Assembly: GCA_028564705.1 (NCBI GenBank)
Contig: JAPXFQ010002904.1
Coordinates: forward strand, 2,542,001-2,606,000
Reading direction: 5' to 3'
Length of the DNA stretch: 64,000 nt
Source: Apricaphanius iberus
Lineage: Eukaryota; Chordata; Actinopteri; Cyprinodontiformes; Aphaniidae
The position numbers and the translations under genes were made by a program. Shown one piece after another: positions 35,037-46,437 of the stretch. The notes beneath the pieces are model-generated. The model saw nothing but the letters and a program-made list of their open reading frames with translations, was not told where the DNA came from and searched no databases. Numbering within the stretch: position 1 is the first letter of the stretch; each line of letters opens with the position of its first letter.

Positions 35037-37956
35037 CTTCAGAAAAATAAGGAACAATACTATACCCCTTCTTATATTCAGCCAAACAGCTTAATAAAAA
35101 AAGGTAATATACTCTAATTCTTCAAAATGTTTTCTGCAGTAGCATTAAGAATATATTTAACTTGAGCTGAGCAGCCAGGCCCAAACCCTGATAGAAAACC
35201 TACATTATCTTCCTCCTCCACCAAACTTTACCTTTGACACAGTGCAGTCAGAAAAAAAACAAACCCTTCTGATACCAGATATCAAACTCTGGCAATCAGA
35301 TTGTCAGACAAGGGAAGTGTAATTCATCACTTCAGGACACCTCTCGCCTGCTTGAGAACATATTGGTGGTGTGCTCCAGACCACTTGATCTGATGCTTTT
35401 CACTGCACTTGGTAATGTAAGGTTTGGATCAAGGAAGTGAGTAAAACATTTGATTTTATTTATATTATGGGTGACTCAATGCTTTTGGCAAAATACTATT
35501 TTTTAATCAAGCTCTACTACAATATCTACTTTGGATATTGTCGTAGATATGAGAAAATCTATCTGAAATATTTTGGGTATGAAGGTTATAAAATAACTTT
35601 TGATACTACATTTTATTTAGATATTATTTGACTTAATCAAAACATAGTAAAGCTATCATACCTACCTGGAATATAAACAGTCAATTATAGGAGGAAAGGG
35701 GAAAATAAAGACATTTTACTGTTATGTTAAACTAGTATAAGCTTGTATGATAATTATATGTTTTGTGGTTCCGAGAAATTCTCCTGCTACACAGACATGG
35801 ATGCCAAGGAGGCATCAAACTCCTCATGCAACATACTGCGATGAGCCAAGGACATTCCTTAATGTTTTTTCAAGTGTCTGTTCGTACCAAACACACACAC
35901 ACAAATAATGCAAAACGCAGTAACATCCTGAGCAAATTAAATTCATATTTCTGATGGTCACTGACGACCTCACGGCAATGAAGCAACGGCTCTAAGCTCC
36001 ACACTGGAACTCAAACATGCAGGAGAGTAATTACAAGAAGAGGGTGAAAGACGGAAAATTGATGCAGTTTGTCAATTAATGTTGCTGCAAGGTGTTTCTT
36101 CGAAAGGTTAAGTTCTTCATATTCTCTACATGCTAAATTAGGTCAATATTGGTCCAGTAAAGAGACAACGTCCTTTAGAGATGGACAATAGGCTGACTCA
36201 TGGTAAATAAAAAAAGACATGAGAACAATAGCTACAGATTTAATGGGACATCATAATGAAATCCAAATTTGCATGTTTTGTTGTCACAAAAATCTTCGAC
36301 CTACATGGGCAATAATCTCTCCTAATTGCACTGCAACACTTTCACCCCTGCTGAAGGTAAGATAATTACATGTCAGCAAATAAAATCTTACTGTTAAATG
36401 AACTGCACACCTTTTGTTTCTGCAGCTGAATGAATCCCTGAGAAGGAGACATTGAAAGAAAATGCACCAGAAAAAAATTCAGAGAAAAGTTCTTTTATTT
36501 ATTCAAGTCGCTGGAGATGCTCATCATCAGCGTTTTTTCCGAGCCATAAATAATTTGCAGAGAGAGGTAATATTCAAGCTGGCAGAGCCTTAGTTGTGCA
36601 TCTTTAATGGAAGTTTTACAGAAGCCGAGCCAGTTCTTGCATATGCTGCTGTCACCCATATGGAGGAAAAGGAGACAAAAGGAGCACAGTTGGCTTGTCC
36701 TATCTTTTTATAAGTCCGCCGACACTTAAATGCTAGCCTCAGAGAAAAAGCTGCACAGGGGGACATAAACCCACTGTGGTTTTAGGAGGGAAGATAATGA
36801 CTTCGCCTGCATTAATTTCTTCATCAGCCATCTTGTTTCTACAGACAGAGTGGTTATGAGTCCTTCTCTGAAGGTCCTAGCTTATATGGATGCCTTTCCC
36901 TGCATAATTTTGGCCCTAACGGTTGTTGTCGACGGCACATTTTTCGAGACAGCAGCTGTGGAACATCTGTTTATAGGTAATGAGTATTTGGAAAGCTACA
37001 CCTCACTTTACCTTTAATGGTTTTTATTGGAGCACACTGATGGGAAAGAAGCTTTAACTTGTTGTTTTGTTGGGATTCAGCGAGAGGATTCTCTCAGTAG
37101 GGTCAGTAACACTCACACACACACACCTGCCTCTGGCTACAGACTCAGCGAAGGATCATGATGGATCATTAATATTAACTTTTTGAAACACATTCAACAT
37201 TCAAGTCAATAAAGAGTTCATTATTGTTATAGTTTTGACTTAAAATTTTTAAGTATATTTTCACTAATTGCAAAGGATGCAGCACAAACAATTTACATTC
37301 AGCATGAAATGTTGCACAACTGCTGAATAAACAAAATATTTTTTTCATTTACTTCTGAATTTTGCTATGTCTTTCTCTCTTAAATGAACAATTTTGGTCT
37401 GTTTTCATTCCGATTGCCCAAGGCACTTCTTAAATAACCTGCTTTTCATTGTGTTCATTTACACACATTTCAAGTGTAGATATGTATGTATTTTTTAGTC
37501 CTTTTGGCCCCGAAAGCTTTGGTCTTGTCAGTTTTGGAGTGAAACAAGTTCCTCAAGGAACCTCTGCCCAAATAAACAGAACTCCTTCAGGTAAATTAGT
37601 TATTTGTAAATATGTCTTTAGTAACTGAAAAGTTTTTAGTTGCTGAGAGTAAAATAATGTTAGTCATGCTATCAACACTGTCCATTTAGAGTACATGCTG
37701 CCATGTGTTTTTTTTTCCATTTTGTCTACATACAACTAACTGTGTGTAATTCATCTCAGTATAAATACAGCCAAACACTGAAGATTTCAGAAGTCTGTTT
37801 GAGAACATTTGAGGATAAACAACATCATCCCTGAGACAAAGTTGTGGACAAGACAGATCAGTAATGAATTTAAGTTTAAGTTTAAAGCAAGGTTGAGTTA
37901 TACAATAGTATTACAAGCTTTAAGTATATTTTACCATAAAGATACAGCCAGAGATA
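35037..37956. other. Intron DNA of the minus-strand gene
   Basis: Contains no further exon I can support. Short (CA)n tracts occur near 35889 and 37115. The 36490-36960 stretch is complex and repeat-free and is listed separately as a possible regulatory element. Confidence 0.45.
36490..36960. promoter_or_regulatory. Candidate conserved non-coding element
   Basis: Repeat-free sequence with clustered short motifs (ATAAATAATTTGCAG, GCATTAATTTCTTCATC, TTAATGG) and no splice-supported open frame. It resembles the texture of vertebrate developmental enhancers. Needs cross-species alignment. Confidence 0.22.
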
Positions 37957-38624
37957 TACTGTATGTTCCAAACTATAAGCCGCTACTTTTTTGTCATGTT
38001 TGAACCATGCAGCCTGTAATACGGTGCAGTTTATTTATGGATTTTTACAGCTAACGGCCACTAGAGGCCTTTCTAGACCTATGGATTGTACAAGTCACGT
38101 CCTTTACCTTAAATTATACTGTGCCTTAAAGAAGACCAAAAAAAGTAGAGAGAGAGAGTAGGAAGTTTGCACAAACAATGAAAGAAAATTGACCAGTAAG
38201 ACCATTTGCTAAAACAAGTTTTCGTGCACAAACCGTCATTATGGAAAACAAACGAAGAAATACATATAATGCTGCTTTTAAATTAAAGACAGTCAATCTG
38301 GCTTTTTAAAGAGCGTGATAAACTCAATGCAATAATACGAAAATAAAGCTTTCAGAGGTAATAAAAGTAGATGGCTCGAATGTTAAGGTGCTTGAAGACT
38401 GGCTGAACACATAGAGAGAGGACTACCGAAGTGTTTCCACCGTGTGAAAATGTTAATAAAATCTAAACTTCACCAATCACTTTGCCGACAATCTGCACTG
38501 CACAAAGCCGTATGTATGGTAATTAAACATTAAAACAGCTGCGGCTTATTTATGTACACATTTGTGTTTTTTCCCCAAAATAGGTTGTTAATCAGGTGTG
38601 CTTTATAGTCTGGAAAATACAGTA
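37957..38624 (+). mobile_element. Pogo/Tigger-like DNA transposon remnant, internally deleted
   Basis: The left end is TACTGTATGTTCCAAACTAT, and the reverse complement of the right end is TACTGTATTTTCCAGACTAT. Both begin with the TA that serves as target. The 668-bp copy retains only the start of a transposase and is far shorter than an autonomous pogo-like element. Confidence 0.75.
38241..38309 (+). pseudogene. N-terminal relic of a pogo-like transposase
   Basis: A 22-codon frame starts MENKRRNTYNAAFKL and ends at a TAA. It resembles the N-terminal helix-turn-helix start of pogo/Tigger proteins. Further downstream KVLEDWLNT (about 38385-38412) appears to be another fragment of the same protein after deletions. 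Confidence 0.6.
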
Positions 38625-39939
38625 AATAAGTATCAAAGCATGTCCATCTATTAGAATAATCTAGTCATAATCCAGATTTACTCTAATTGAGATTCTGTAT
38701 ACATTTCTGTACTTGGACTGTAACGTGGCTGCTTGGTGGTTCTCTCTTCATCGAGAAACTCTCCCTGTTCGATATACTACTGCCAGAAGTATACACTACC
38801 CACTAATAAAATCAGCTGAAGAGTTTTTCCAATTGCAGAGAATGGCCTTTGGTGATTCCTGGATCTATACATAAACCCAGTCTATATATTTAGGGCTGGA
38901 TTACTTGAATATGTAAAGTGAGGGTCTGTGCTTCCAGGCGAAAGGGATCAGTATTATGTGATGTGCCACATGCCGTTGTTATCATTCCTCTCTACCAATG
39001 GGTGAAAAAGAATGCCATCTGCATCACTTGCTACCTAAAGTCTTTGCCTGTGAAGAGGCGAAAAGAACACACCCAAGAGACATTAAGAGCACCAGAAAGA
39101 GAGAAAAAAAAGTATTTTAAATACTGTGAGTGAGAATTTTCCTTGGACAGTGACAGCGATCTTTTATTTTGGCTTCTATGAAATTTCCATTGTAGTTTAA
39201 ATGCAGAAATTGACAGGCATTAAGCTTTTGTTAGAAAGCAAAGTTGTTGTGATCAATGCTTTTAGTGTTAGAGATAAGCAAGAATATCTGTATTTGTGTG
39301 CTTGCAGAAAGTTAATTTCACTGGCCATTTCTTTTTTTCTTTGCAATGTGTCTATTTTCGGTGGTGAATTAACCATCATTGTTTTCTCATTTACCTTGCA
39401 GAAGTCTATAGGCTATACACACATACATAGACACGTGTACAGATATACCCGCTTTATGTTTTGTTAAATTAGCTCATTTATCTGGTGGTTTAGAATTGTG
39501 GACCATTAGGACCTAACAGAGCCTCAGAGCTAATTGTTGGCACATCAAGCAGTTTCTCTCTCCACTTCTTTGACATTTCAACTTTAAAATATTAATTTTG
39601 TTGAGATGATCTAGGTTGCTCGAGGTGTGACAGAATGATTGAAGACTGAATTATTCATTAGTGCTACAGCAGCTGCACTTGCCACAGAACGCTACTTTTC
39701 AGTAACTCTATGTAAGCTAATTTTAGTAATACACCTCTTTCACAAATGCCACATAAAATGACAGTTAAACACTTAATAAAGCAATAAAAAACACTAAAAG
39801 ACCAAAAGAAATTGATTAAAAGGTGGTAGTACCCTAACTGCCCAAAACCCCTTAAAAAATATATATAGTTGCTTTTAGTAACGATTCTCAAATGCTGAAC
39901 TCATTTACAAAACGTTCAGCATCCTTTAACCTATTATCT
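38625..39939. other. Intron DNA, no gene seen
   Basis: Nothing recognised. Confidence 0.45.
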
Positions 39940-40264
39940 ATAGCCTACCTGCCAATTGTTGCAGGGTTGCAGGACAAGTTTGTACCTCTAGCAACAATGG
40001 GGACAGAAACGGTACATCCTGATACCAAACACACACACACGCACACACAACACACACACCCACACATTTAGCGGCATGAAGAGGCTGAACATTAGTTTCA
40101 CATATTGGAACTGTGGAAAGTAAATGGAGTACACGGAGAGAACCCAAGAATGACCAGGCAGAAATACAAAGTTTATAGAGACAAATCTCATTCCAAGATT
40201 CAAATCTAGGACGCCTCTTGCCTCAAGACAACAAGGCTAGCAACTGCTCCACTGTGCAGCCCCT
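39940..40264 (-). mobile_element. SINE-like repeat, reverse orientation, full-length but diverged
   Basis: Reverse complementing gives a head GGGCTGCACAGTGGAGCAGT, a B-box-like segment, TGGGTTCTCTCCGTGTACTC and TTTCCACAGTTCCAA. These appear in the same order as at 57250-57575. A (CA)n tract (40028-40061) has expanded inside the copy. Confidence 0.65.
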
Positions 40265-41172
40265 GATAGTTTTTCGCAATAATAGATCTTTTTTTTTTGT
40301 CATAAAAAAGAGATTTCAAGTAATAAAGTCAAATTTCAAATAAAGTTTCAATCATGACAAATTCCCCCAAATTTATACATGCCTTTACAGACAATAGAAA
40401 TGTACTTACCTTTTATTCCTGTTAAAAATACAATTGTACATTAAGTTGTTTAAATTATTTTATGACGCAAGAAATTAACAATCAAAACATTAATGTATTG
40501 AGAACATACACATTGCCTCCTTCTATAGCCTGCTTGCACTAAATTACATTTTTGAGAAGACAAAATAAAGTGGTGTTTCTCTGCATTAATAAGTCTACAG
40601 TGTTATTTCAGGTGCTGCATGGTTTAGATACTGGAAGTCATCATTGTCTTAATTCTATGATTATTCTCTGACAAAATAATTGTTGTCTTTGTGTTTACTT
40701 CCATATCATAGAATATTGTTGTTGCCACAATCTAGTTGATTTCAGGTATGAAAGGTTCACAAAAAAGGCATAAAAAGATAATTATGATATTTTTGTGTCC
40801 AACTGAATCTTAGAAAACGAACTGGGTTGGATAGACCACACATCATTGTTTACTTTATTATGTTTACATACAAAATACTGTCCATGCTGTTGGAAGTTTC
40901 CTTATCCATTTATATGTTGATTACGACATTTAATTCTGAACTCTGCCCAAACTATCTTACAATGCAGGTTCAACAGGCATGCCAACTCTGAGCTGCACAT
41001 TCACCTAAACGTAAAGAATGCCTAATTTATAATTTTAACCATAATTTATCACAGACTGCTCTCTCAAAATCTACAATCTGAACAGTACAACATTAGAACT
41101 TGTCAGCTCTGACAAATATTTAGCAATTCGGCTCAGACATCGCCCAGACAAACGAGGTCTGCATTACAACGG
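40265..41172. other. Intron DNA, no gene seen
   Basis: AT-rich single-copy sequence; the upstream boundary of the Rex6-like LINE lies near its right end but is not sharp. Confidence 0.4.
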
Positions 41173-41490
41173 CTAAGTGAAGTACCCTCGGAAAGTCTCA
41201 TGGAAAAAGTGAATGCAGCAGTAAGAGCAATCCCTACCATATCAATCACTGAAACCAATGAGCTGATGTAAACTTCAGCAGCAGGTATCCTAAAGATGCT
41301 TGGCTTTAAGAGCAACCATGAGAAACAATAGCCACCATGGAAAAAATGGCTGGAAGCTAACATCAAGGTAGCTTGGAGAAAAGTAAGCTAGTTTACGGAG
41401 GCCCAGAGAGGTGCAATGAAACAACTGATACAGAAGAGGTACACCCATATGTCCATAGTTGAAGCACTCGAAACTGCCAAACAAAGACTC
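41173..41490 (+). pseudogene. Rex6-like ORF, segment upstream of the RT
   Basis: One plus-strand frame reads LSEVPSESLMEKVNAAVRAI through KMLGFKSNHEK and EALETAKQRL, with three stop codons. It is the LINE protein upstream of the reverse transcriptase. It breaks at 41490, exactly where the Harbinger-like element begins after TAA. Confidence 0.75.
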
Positions 41491-41493
41491 TAA

Positions 41494-42687
41494 CGATGTC
41501 TCCACACCAAAAGCGTCAAAACTCACCACATGCCCCCAGCTGGATGCTAGAACATTCGCACCTTGAAGCGTGCACAAAGCAAACTGGACGCGCTTCAAAT
41601 ATTGTATTTTCACGCGCGAACTGGCCTTAAGCAGAGCTGGGGCCAGAGTGCAGTTGCCGGTGGATTATGGACCAAGCTGACGGAGGACAGTGTGCTCGGC
41701 CCAGGCTACAGCGGAGCTGGGGCTAGAGTGCAGTTGCCGGTGGATTATGGACCAAGCTGACGGAGGACAGCCTGGTCGGCCCGGGCTTCAGCGGAGCTGG
41801 GGCTAGAGTGCAGTTGCCGGTGGATTATGGATTATGGTCTTCGATCTGACGGAGGACCGAGTGGATTACGTGTTCGGCCTGGCCTCCGCTAGATCTGGGA
41901 CCGCTGCACTGGGGGTTTGGGGAGCTTCAGATACAATCCAGATATGGCGGATGGATCCATAAACAGCAGCGAGCCTCTCATAAACACCGGCTCCTCGCCG
42001 CCTGGAAAACGTGACCTGCTCACCCAGTTTGTGCCGTGAAGGTCCAAGCTTCACCTGCCGAAACACTAACTACATTTCTGAGCAGCTGTCCATCTGTTTG
42101 CGGTTCGTAAAAGTTTATAATATTTGAGCAGCGTGGGACTTGGTGCAGGAGCTGCTACCAGGAAACCAGGTGAGGAGGCCGTTTCAAGGCTGACTTCTAG
42201 GCCGAGAGGTGCTTTTACAGCAACAACGGCTCTTTTAAGAGCCACCCAGAAACCTCTTAAGAGCATTCCTGTCTGAATGGTTTCACCTATTTATAAATTT
42301 TTTTTTTTCCTGTCTCTGTATTGAAAACAGCTTGTGTCATGGGTGATTAGCCACAATGTTCATCAGTATTTCCTCCATGTCCTACTGAGGCTGTGACTCC
42401 ATGACAGTAACAGAATCACTGAAACTCTGTCCCCTGATTGGTTGACACGGCGCAAATTGAAGCTGGAGTTGAGACTTTTTCAACTTGAGCAGAATTTTTC
42501 ACACGCCGCAAACGCCTCATTCGCACAAATCCTCTGTGCAGATCAGGCAGAAAAGCGTTTTCGCGACGCAAATCTGCTTCTGACTTGAAGCGGGACCCCC
42601 TGCCGCTCGTCATCGCGCTCCTTCATTGACATAACATGTACACCTGACTCGCCACTTGCTTAATTCGCTTTTGGTGTGTACGTACAG
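41494..42687 (-). mobile_element. PIF/Harbinger-like non-autonomous element, copy 1, inside the LINE
   Basis: The ends CGATGTCTCCACACCAAAAG (left) and CTGTACGTACACACCAAAAG (right, reverse complemented) share the CACACCAAAAG core. TAA flanks both sides (41491-41493 and 42688-42690), a target size typical of PIF/Harbinger. Its reverse complement aligns with the copy at 54391-56465 over both terminal regions, including AGAAGCAG, ATTGTGGCTAATCAC and ATGCTCTTAAGAGGTTT. No transposase is present. The interior contains an 80-bp tandem repeat. Confidence 0.85.
41631..41879. repeat. 80-bp tandem repeat, about three units
   Basis: Units start at 41631, 41711 and 41791 with GCAGAGCTGGGGCCAGAG or GCGGAGCTGGGGCTAGAG. 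They share AGTGCAGTTGCCGGTGGATT; the third unit diverges in its second half. It lies inside Harbinger-like copy 1 and is GC-rich against an AT-rich background. Confidence 0.92.
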
Positions 42688-42690
42688 TAA

Positions 42691-43806
42691 GCATTGGCCT
42701 ATCGCCTAAAGAGCTACACAAAAGGCAATGAAGCCAGACAAATAAACAGACTGTTTGCAACACAACCAGCAAAAGTGTACTTTCAGTGGCAGGGCAATAG
42801 CAGCAGAGTAGACCCACCAAGGCTGGAAACTGAAAGAGCATATGGGAAAAGGAGGCAGCACATGATAGCAGTGCTCAATGGCTGGCCTCTCTGAGAGAGG
42901 AGCACAGAAACCTCCCTGAGCAAAATCCAGTTACCATCACAGTGGCAGACATCCAAGAAATATCTCAGGTATGAAAAACTAGACAGCACCAGGCCCTGAT
43001 ATGATCCATGCCCACTGGCTAAAGACACTCACAGCACTCCATGAGCGCTTGGCAGCAAAACTGAACCAGCTCCTAAGAGATGTGACTCACCCAGAATGGG
43101 CGAACAATTTTGAGCCAGAAGGATCCCACCAAAGGTGCAGTCCCATCCAACTATTGCCCAATAACCTGTCTCTCCACAACACGGAAGCTTATGTCAGGCA
43201 TCATCGCTATGATAAGCAGGCACAGAAGGGCATTGGTAGAGATACCAGAGGTGCTAAACACAACCTCCTGGTTGAGAGAACAGTTGCCCAAGACTGCAAA
43301 TCCTGAAAGACCAACCTGTGCACTGCCTGGGTTGATTACAAGAAAGCCTACGACTTGATGTCACACACATGGATCAACGAATGCTTGAAGCTGTATAACA
43401 TTAACAGGACTGTTACAGCATTAATTGCAAACTCGATGATGTTATGGAGAACCACCCTTGAGGCCAATGGCAAGCCACTTGCACAAGTGTCCATCAAAGT
43501 CGAATGGGACATTGATTCCCTGATCCACACCACCAGGATCTACTGCAGTGACATTGGGATGTCATTCAGGCTTGAAAAACGTAGTAGGATGGTCACAAGG
43601 CGAGGCAAGGTAGTCCACACTGAAGGGGTTTCACTCTCGGAGGGAACAATAGCAGACATTGGGGACAGTTACAAGTACTTGGGAATACCGCAGGCAAATG
43701 GCAACCTTGAACAGGGAACAAGGGAAGCAGCAAAAGCCAAATACATCCAACGAGTGAAGCAAGTCCTAAGAAGCCAGCTCAAGGGAAAGAACAAGTCCAA
43801 GGCAAT
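42691..43806 (+). pseudogene. Rex6-like reverse transcriptase segment
   Basis: The protein resumes after the insertion with ALAYRLKSYTKGNEARQINR. It continues in several frames through a reverse transcriptase part (VDYKKAYDLMSHTWINECLK, TLEANGKPLAQVSIK). It then jumps straight to DIDSLIHTTRIYCSDIGMSF. The block that normally lies between these two, which holds the YxDD polymerase site, is missing, so this copy could not reverse transcribe. The last codons (about 43775-43807, GKNKSKAI) are cut by the minus-strand LINE. Confidence 0.8.
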
Positions 43807-43997
43807 AGGCAAGGCAAGTTTATTTGTAGGGCACAATTCATACACAAGGCAATTCAAAGTGCTTCACAGTTGCATAAATTAAGAAAACAGATAAACAGGA
43901 AAAAAAATCAACTTAAAAAATAATTATTTACCATAAAAAGCAAGAGTGCAGATAAAATACTTTCAATTCTCATATGCACGGGTAAAAATAACTGTTT

Positions 43998-44303
43998 TCA
44001 GCCTGGATTAATTTGAGTTGAGACTTGTCTCACATCCTCATGAAGACTGTTCCATATTTTAGCTGCCTGAAACTGAAATGCGTCACCGTGTTTATTGTTG
44101 ACTCTGGGAACCACCAGGAGACCTCTCCCTGAAGTTCTCAGGGCCCGAGATGGTTCATATGTCTCTAACATGTCAGAGATGTACTTTGGTGCCAAACCAT
44201 GAAAAGAATTGTACACAAGCAGAGCTGTTTTAAATTCTATTCTCTGAGCGACAGGAAGCCAGTGCAGAGACCTGAGCACTGGACTAATATGGTCATATTT
44301 CAT
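43998..44303 (-). pseudogene. C-terminal region of CR1/L2-type LINE protein
   Basis: The open frame reads MKYDHISPVLRSLHWLPVAQ, then YNSFHGLAPKYISDMLETY and GRGLLVVPRVNN. This is the conserved block that follows the reverse transcriptase in CR1/L2-type teleost LINEs. It is separated from the polymerase piece (44630-44892) by frameshifts and stops. Confidence 0.8.
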
Positions 44304-44629
44304 GTTTTTTGTCAGGACTCGAGCAGCAGCATTCTGGATGTACTGCAGCTGTCTAACAGCTCGTTTAGAGAGGCCAGTGAGCAGGCCGTTACAGTAGTCT
44401 AACCTGCTGGAGACAAATGCATGGTTTTGACACTATTCCTCTGATCTTAGCAATGTTTTTCAGATGGTAAAAAGCTGTTGATGTCATTGCTTTGATGTGG
44501 CTGTTTAAGTTCAGGTCCGAGTCCACGATAACCCCTAGATTTCTAACCTGATTTTTTGGTTGAAGACAAAGAGACTCAAGATGACTGATAACACTTTCTC
44601 TTTGTGTCTGTGGGACAAAAACAATGATC

Positions 44630-44892
44630 TTAGTTTTGTCTGAATTTAACTGGAAAAAAGTTGTTTTTCATCCACAAACTGATCTGTTCAGTACAGTGAC
44701 AGAGAGTATCTATAGGCCCATATTCACCTGCCGTGAGTGACACGTAGATCTGAGTGTCATCTGCGTAGTTATGGTAAGACACATTATTGCTGTTAATTAG
44801 CTGACCCAATGTAAGCATGTACAAGTTGAATAAAAGTGGTCCCAAGATTGACCCCTGGGGGACTCCACAGGTCATGGAAATTTTGTCTGAGA
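44630..44892 (-). pseudogene. Reverse transcriptase palm fragment, CR1/L2-type LINE
   Basis: The frame contains CGVPQGSILGPLLFNLYML and HNYADDTQIYVSL, the catalytic YADD motif (about 44756-44767). It is truncated at its N-terminal side by the insertion end at 44892 and loses its frame near 44645. Confidence 0.85.
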
Positions 44893-44897
44893 CAATA

Positions 44898-45925
44898 AAC
44901 AATTATGCCCTGCCAGTGATCATGCGGGAATAATAAGAATGCCAAAGGATGAGATACAGACCATAGATATTAAGACACAAAAGCTCCTCACCGTGAATAG
45001 CAGGTTCCATCCAAACCAAGACACCCTAAGACTATACACACGCCGTAAGGAAGGAGGCAGGGGACTGATGAGCGTGAGAGCCACTGTCCAGGAAACATTG
45101 AAGCTCCATGAGTACATCACGGACAAGACTTCAGCAGATGACATACTCAGTAAATGCCTGAGACAATGGCAAGATGAGGAGGTGCTGGAGGAGGAACCAT
45201 CATGGGAGGACAATACATGGGGTGGCTGATGTCAAGAAATCCTACCAATGGCTAGAGAGGGCTGGCCTACAGGACACCACAGAGGCACTCATTCTAGTAG
45301 CACAGGAGCAGGCTCTGAGCACCAGAGTGATAGAGGCCTAGATCTACCACACCAGACAAGAACCTAGATGTAGGCTGTGCAAAGGGTCATCTGAGACAAT
45401 CCAGGACATAACAGCAGGGTGTAAAATGCTGGTAGGGAAAGCATACATGAAATGTCATAACCAAGTGGCTGGCATTGTATACAGACAAATCTGTGCGGAG
45501 TATGGGTTGGAAACCCCAAGATAAAAATAGGAAACACCTCCAAAGGTGGTGGAGAATGACTGAGCATAGATCCTGTGGGACCTCCAGATCCAGACAGACG
45601 GGATGGTAATGGGAACCAACCGGACATTGTGGTGGTTGATAAAGATCAGAGGAAAGCCATTGTGGTGGATGTGGCAATACCTAGTGATGTTAACATCAAG
45701 ACGAAGGAACATGAGAAACTTGAGAAATACCAAGGGGTCAGAGAGGAGCAAGAGAAGGCTTGGAAGGTGAAGGTGGCAGTAGTACCTGTGGTAATTGGAG
45801 CTCTTGGGGCAATGACCCCCAAACTGGAGGAATGGCTCAAGCGGATCCCTGCAAGAACCTCAGACATCTCAGTCCAGAAAGGTGCAGTACTTGGAACAGC
45901 AAAAATACTGCACAGGACCCTCAAT
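44898..45925 (+). pseudogene. Rex6-like connecting region and restriction-like endonuclease
   Basis: The LINE resumes with NNYALPVI. An open block follows (44939-45229: DIKTQKLLTVNSRFHPNQDT, KEGGRGLMSVRATVQ), then a zinc-knuckle-like PRCRLCKGSSETIQDITAGC whose expected His reads Asp. The last open block (45575-45925) has QPDIVVVDKDQRKAIVVDVA, the PD...D core of the restriction-like endonuclease that nicks target DNA. Several stops and frame changes separate the blocks. Confidence 0.82.
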
Positions 45926-45953
45926 ACATATATAAATATATATATATATATAT
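45926..45953. repeat. (TA)n run at the LINE 3' end
   Basis: AT-rich TATA repeats close the Rex6-like element; they may be the element's own 3' tail. Confidence 0.8.
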
Positions 45954-46437
45954 TGTTCAGTTGAACCTTTCACACTGGGCATTGCCCTGGGGGTGGTAGG
46001 GGCTTGTGCGACTTTTTGCTATCCCATACACCTGTCAGAGATCTTTTATGACCTCAAAGCTCCTTCGTTGGTCTGAATGCAGCCTCGCTGGACAACCATA
46101 ATAAGCAAACCAGTGTTTGATAAGGGCTGTTTCTGTGGTGTTGGCTGTCTGGTTTTTTTAGGGAACCGCCACAGTAAACACAGTGAACATGTCAATGAGG
46201 ACAAGGACCTTTTTATGCTGCCACAGGCCCCGGTTGGCATTGTGAATTGTAACTAGCCCCTAATCATCGCAAGGTTAAATAATAAAAGCCAGAATTCTTA
46301 ATCATAAAAAAAAACCAGAATGACAGGCAACAGAGTAAGTATGTATTTTTTCAATGAGTACCAAACATGCAAAAGATCAGCTTGAAAAATTCACAATTTT
46401 CCCTGAGAGCAATGAAACAACTCTTTACTAATCTCAC

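Larger units (their letters stand above)
43808..44892 (-). mobile_element. 5'-truncated CR1/L2-type LINE inserted in the Rex6-like LINE
   Basis: The element is on the minus strand. Its 3' end, at the left, is GGCAAGGCAAGTTTATTTGT read on the plus strand, and its truncated 5' end is at the right. CAATA occurs on both sides (43803-43807 and 44893-44897) as a probable target duplication. Across the insertion the host LINE reads KAI then NNYALPVI. The element is 1085 bp and carries the last part of the reverse transcriptase and the C-terminal region. Rex1 is an alternative family name. Confidence 0.85.
41173..45925 (+). mobile_element. Rex6-like (R4/Dong-type) LINE, dead, split by two insertions
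   Basis: Plus-strand coding pieces follow one another in the order of a reverse transcriptase with a C-terminal restriction-like endonuclease. They are a region upstream of the reverse transcriptase (41173-41490 and 42691-42900), reverse transcriptase (about 43000-43806), a connecting region (44898-45560) and the endonuclease (45600-45925). Removing the TAA-flanked element (41494-42687) and the minus-strand LINE (43808-44892) restores collinearity at both junctions. Frameshifts, stops and a loss of the polymerase active-site segment make it inactive. Rex6 is a known teleost family; I assign it by remembered protein similarity. Confidence 0.85.
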
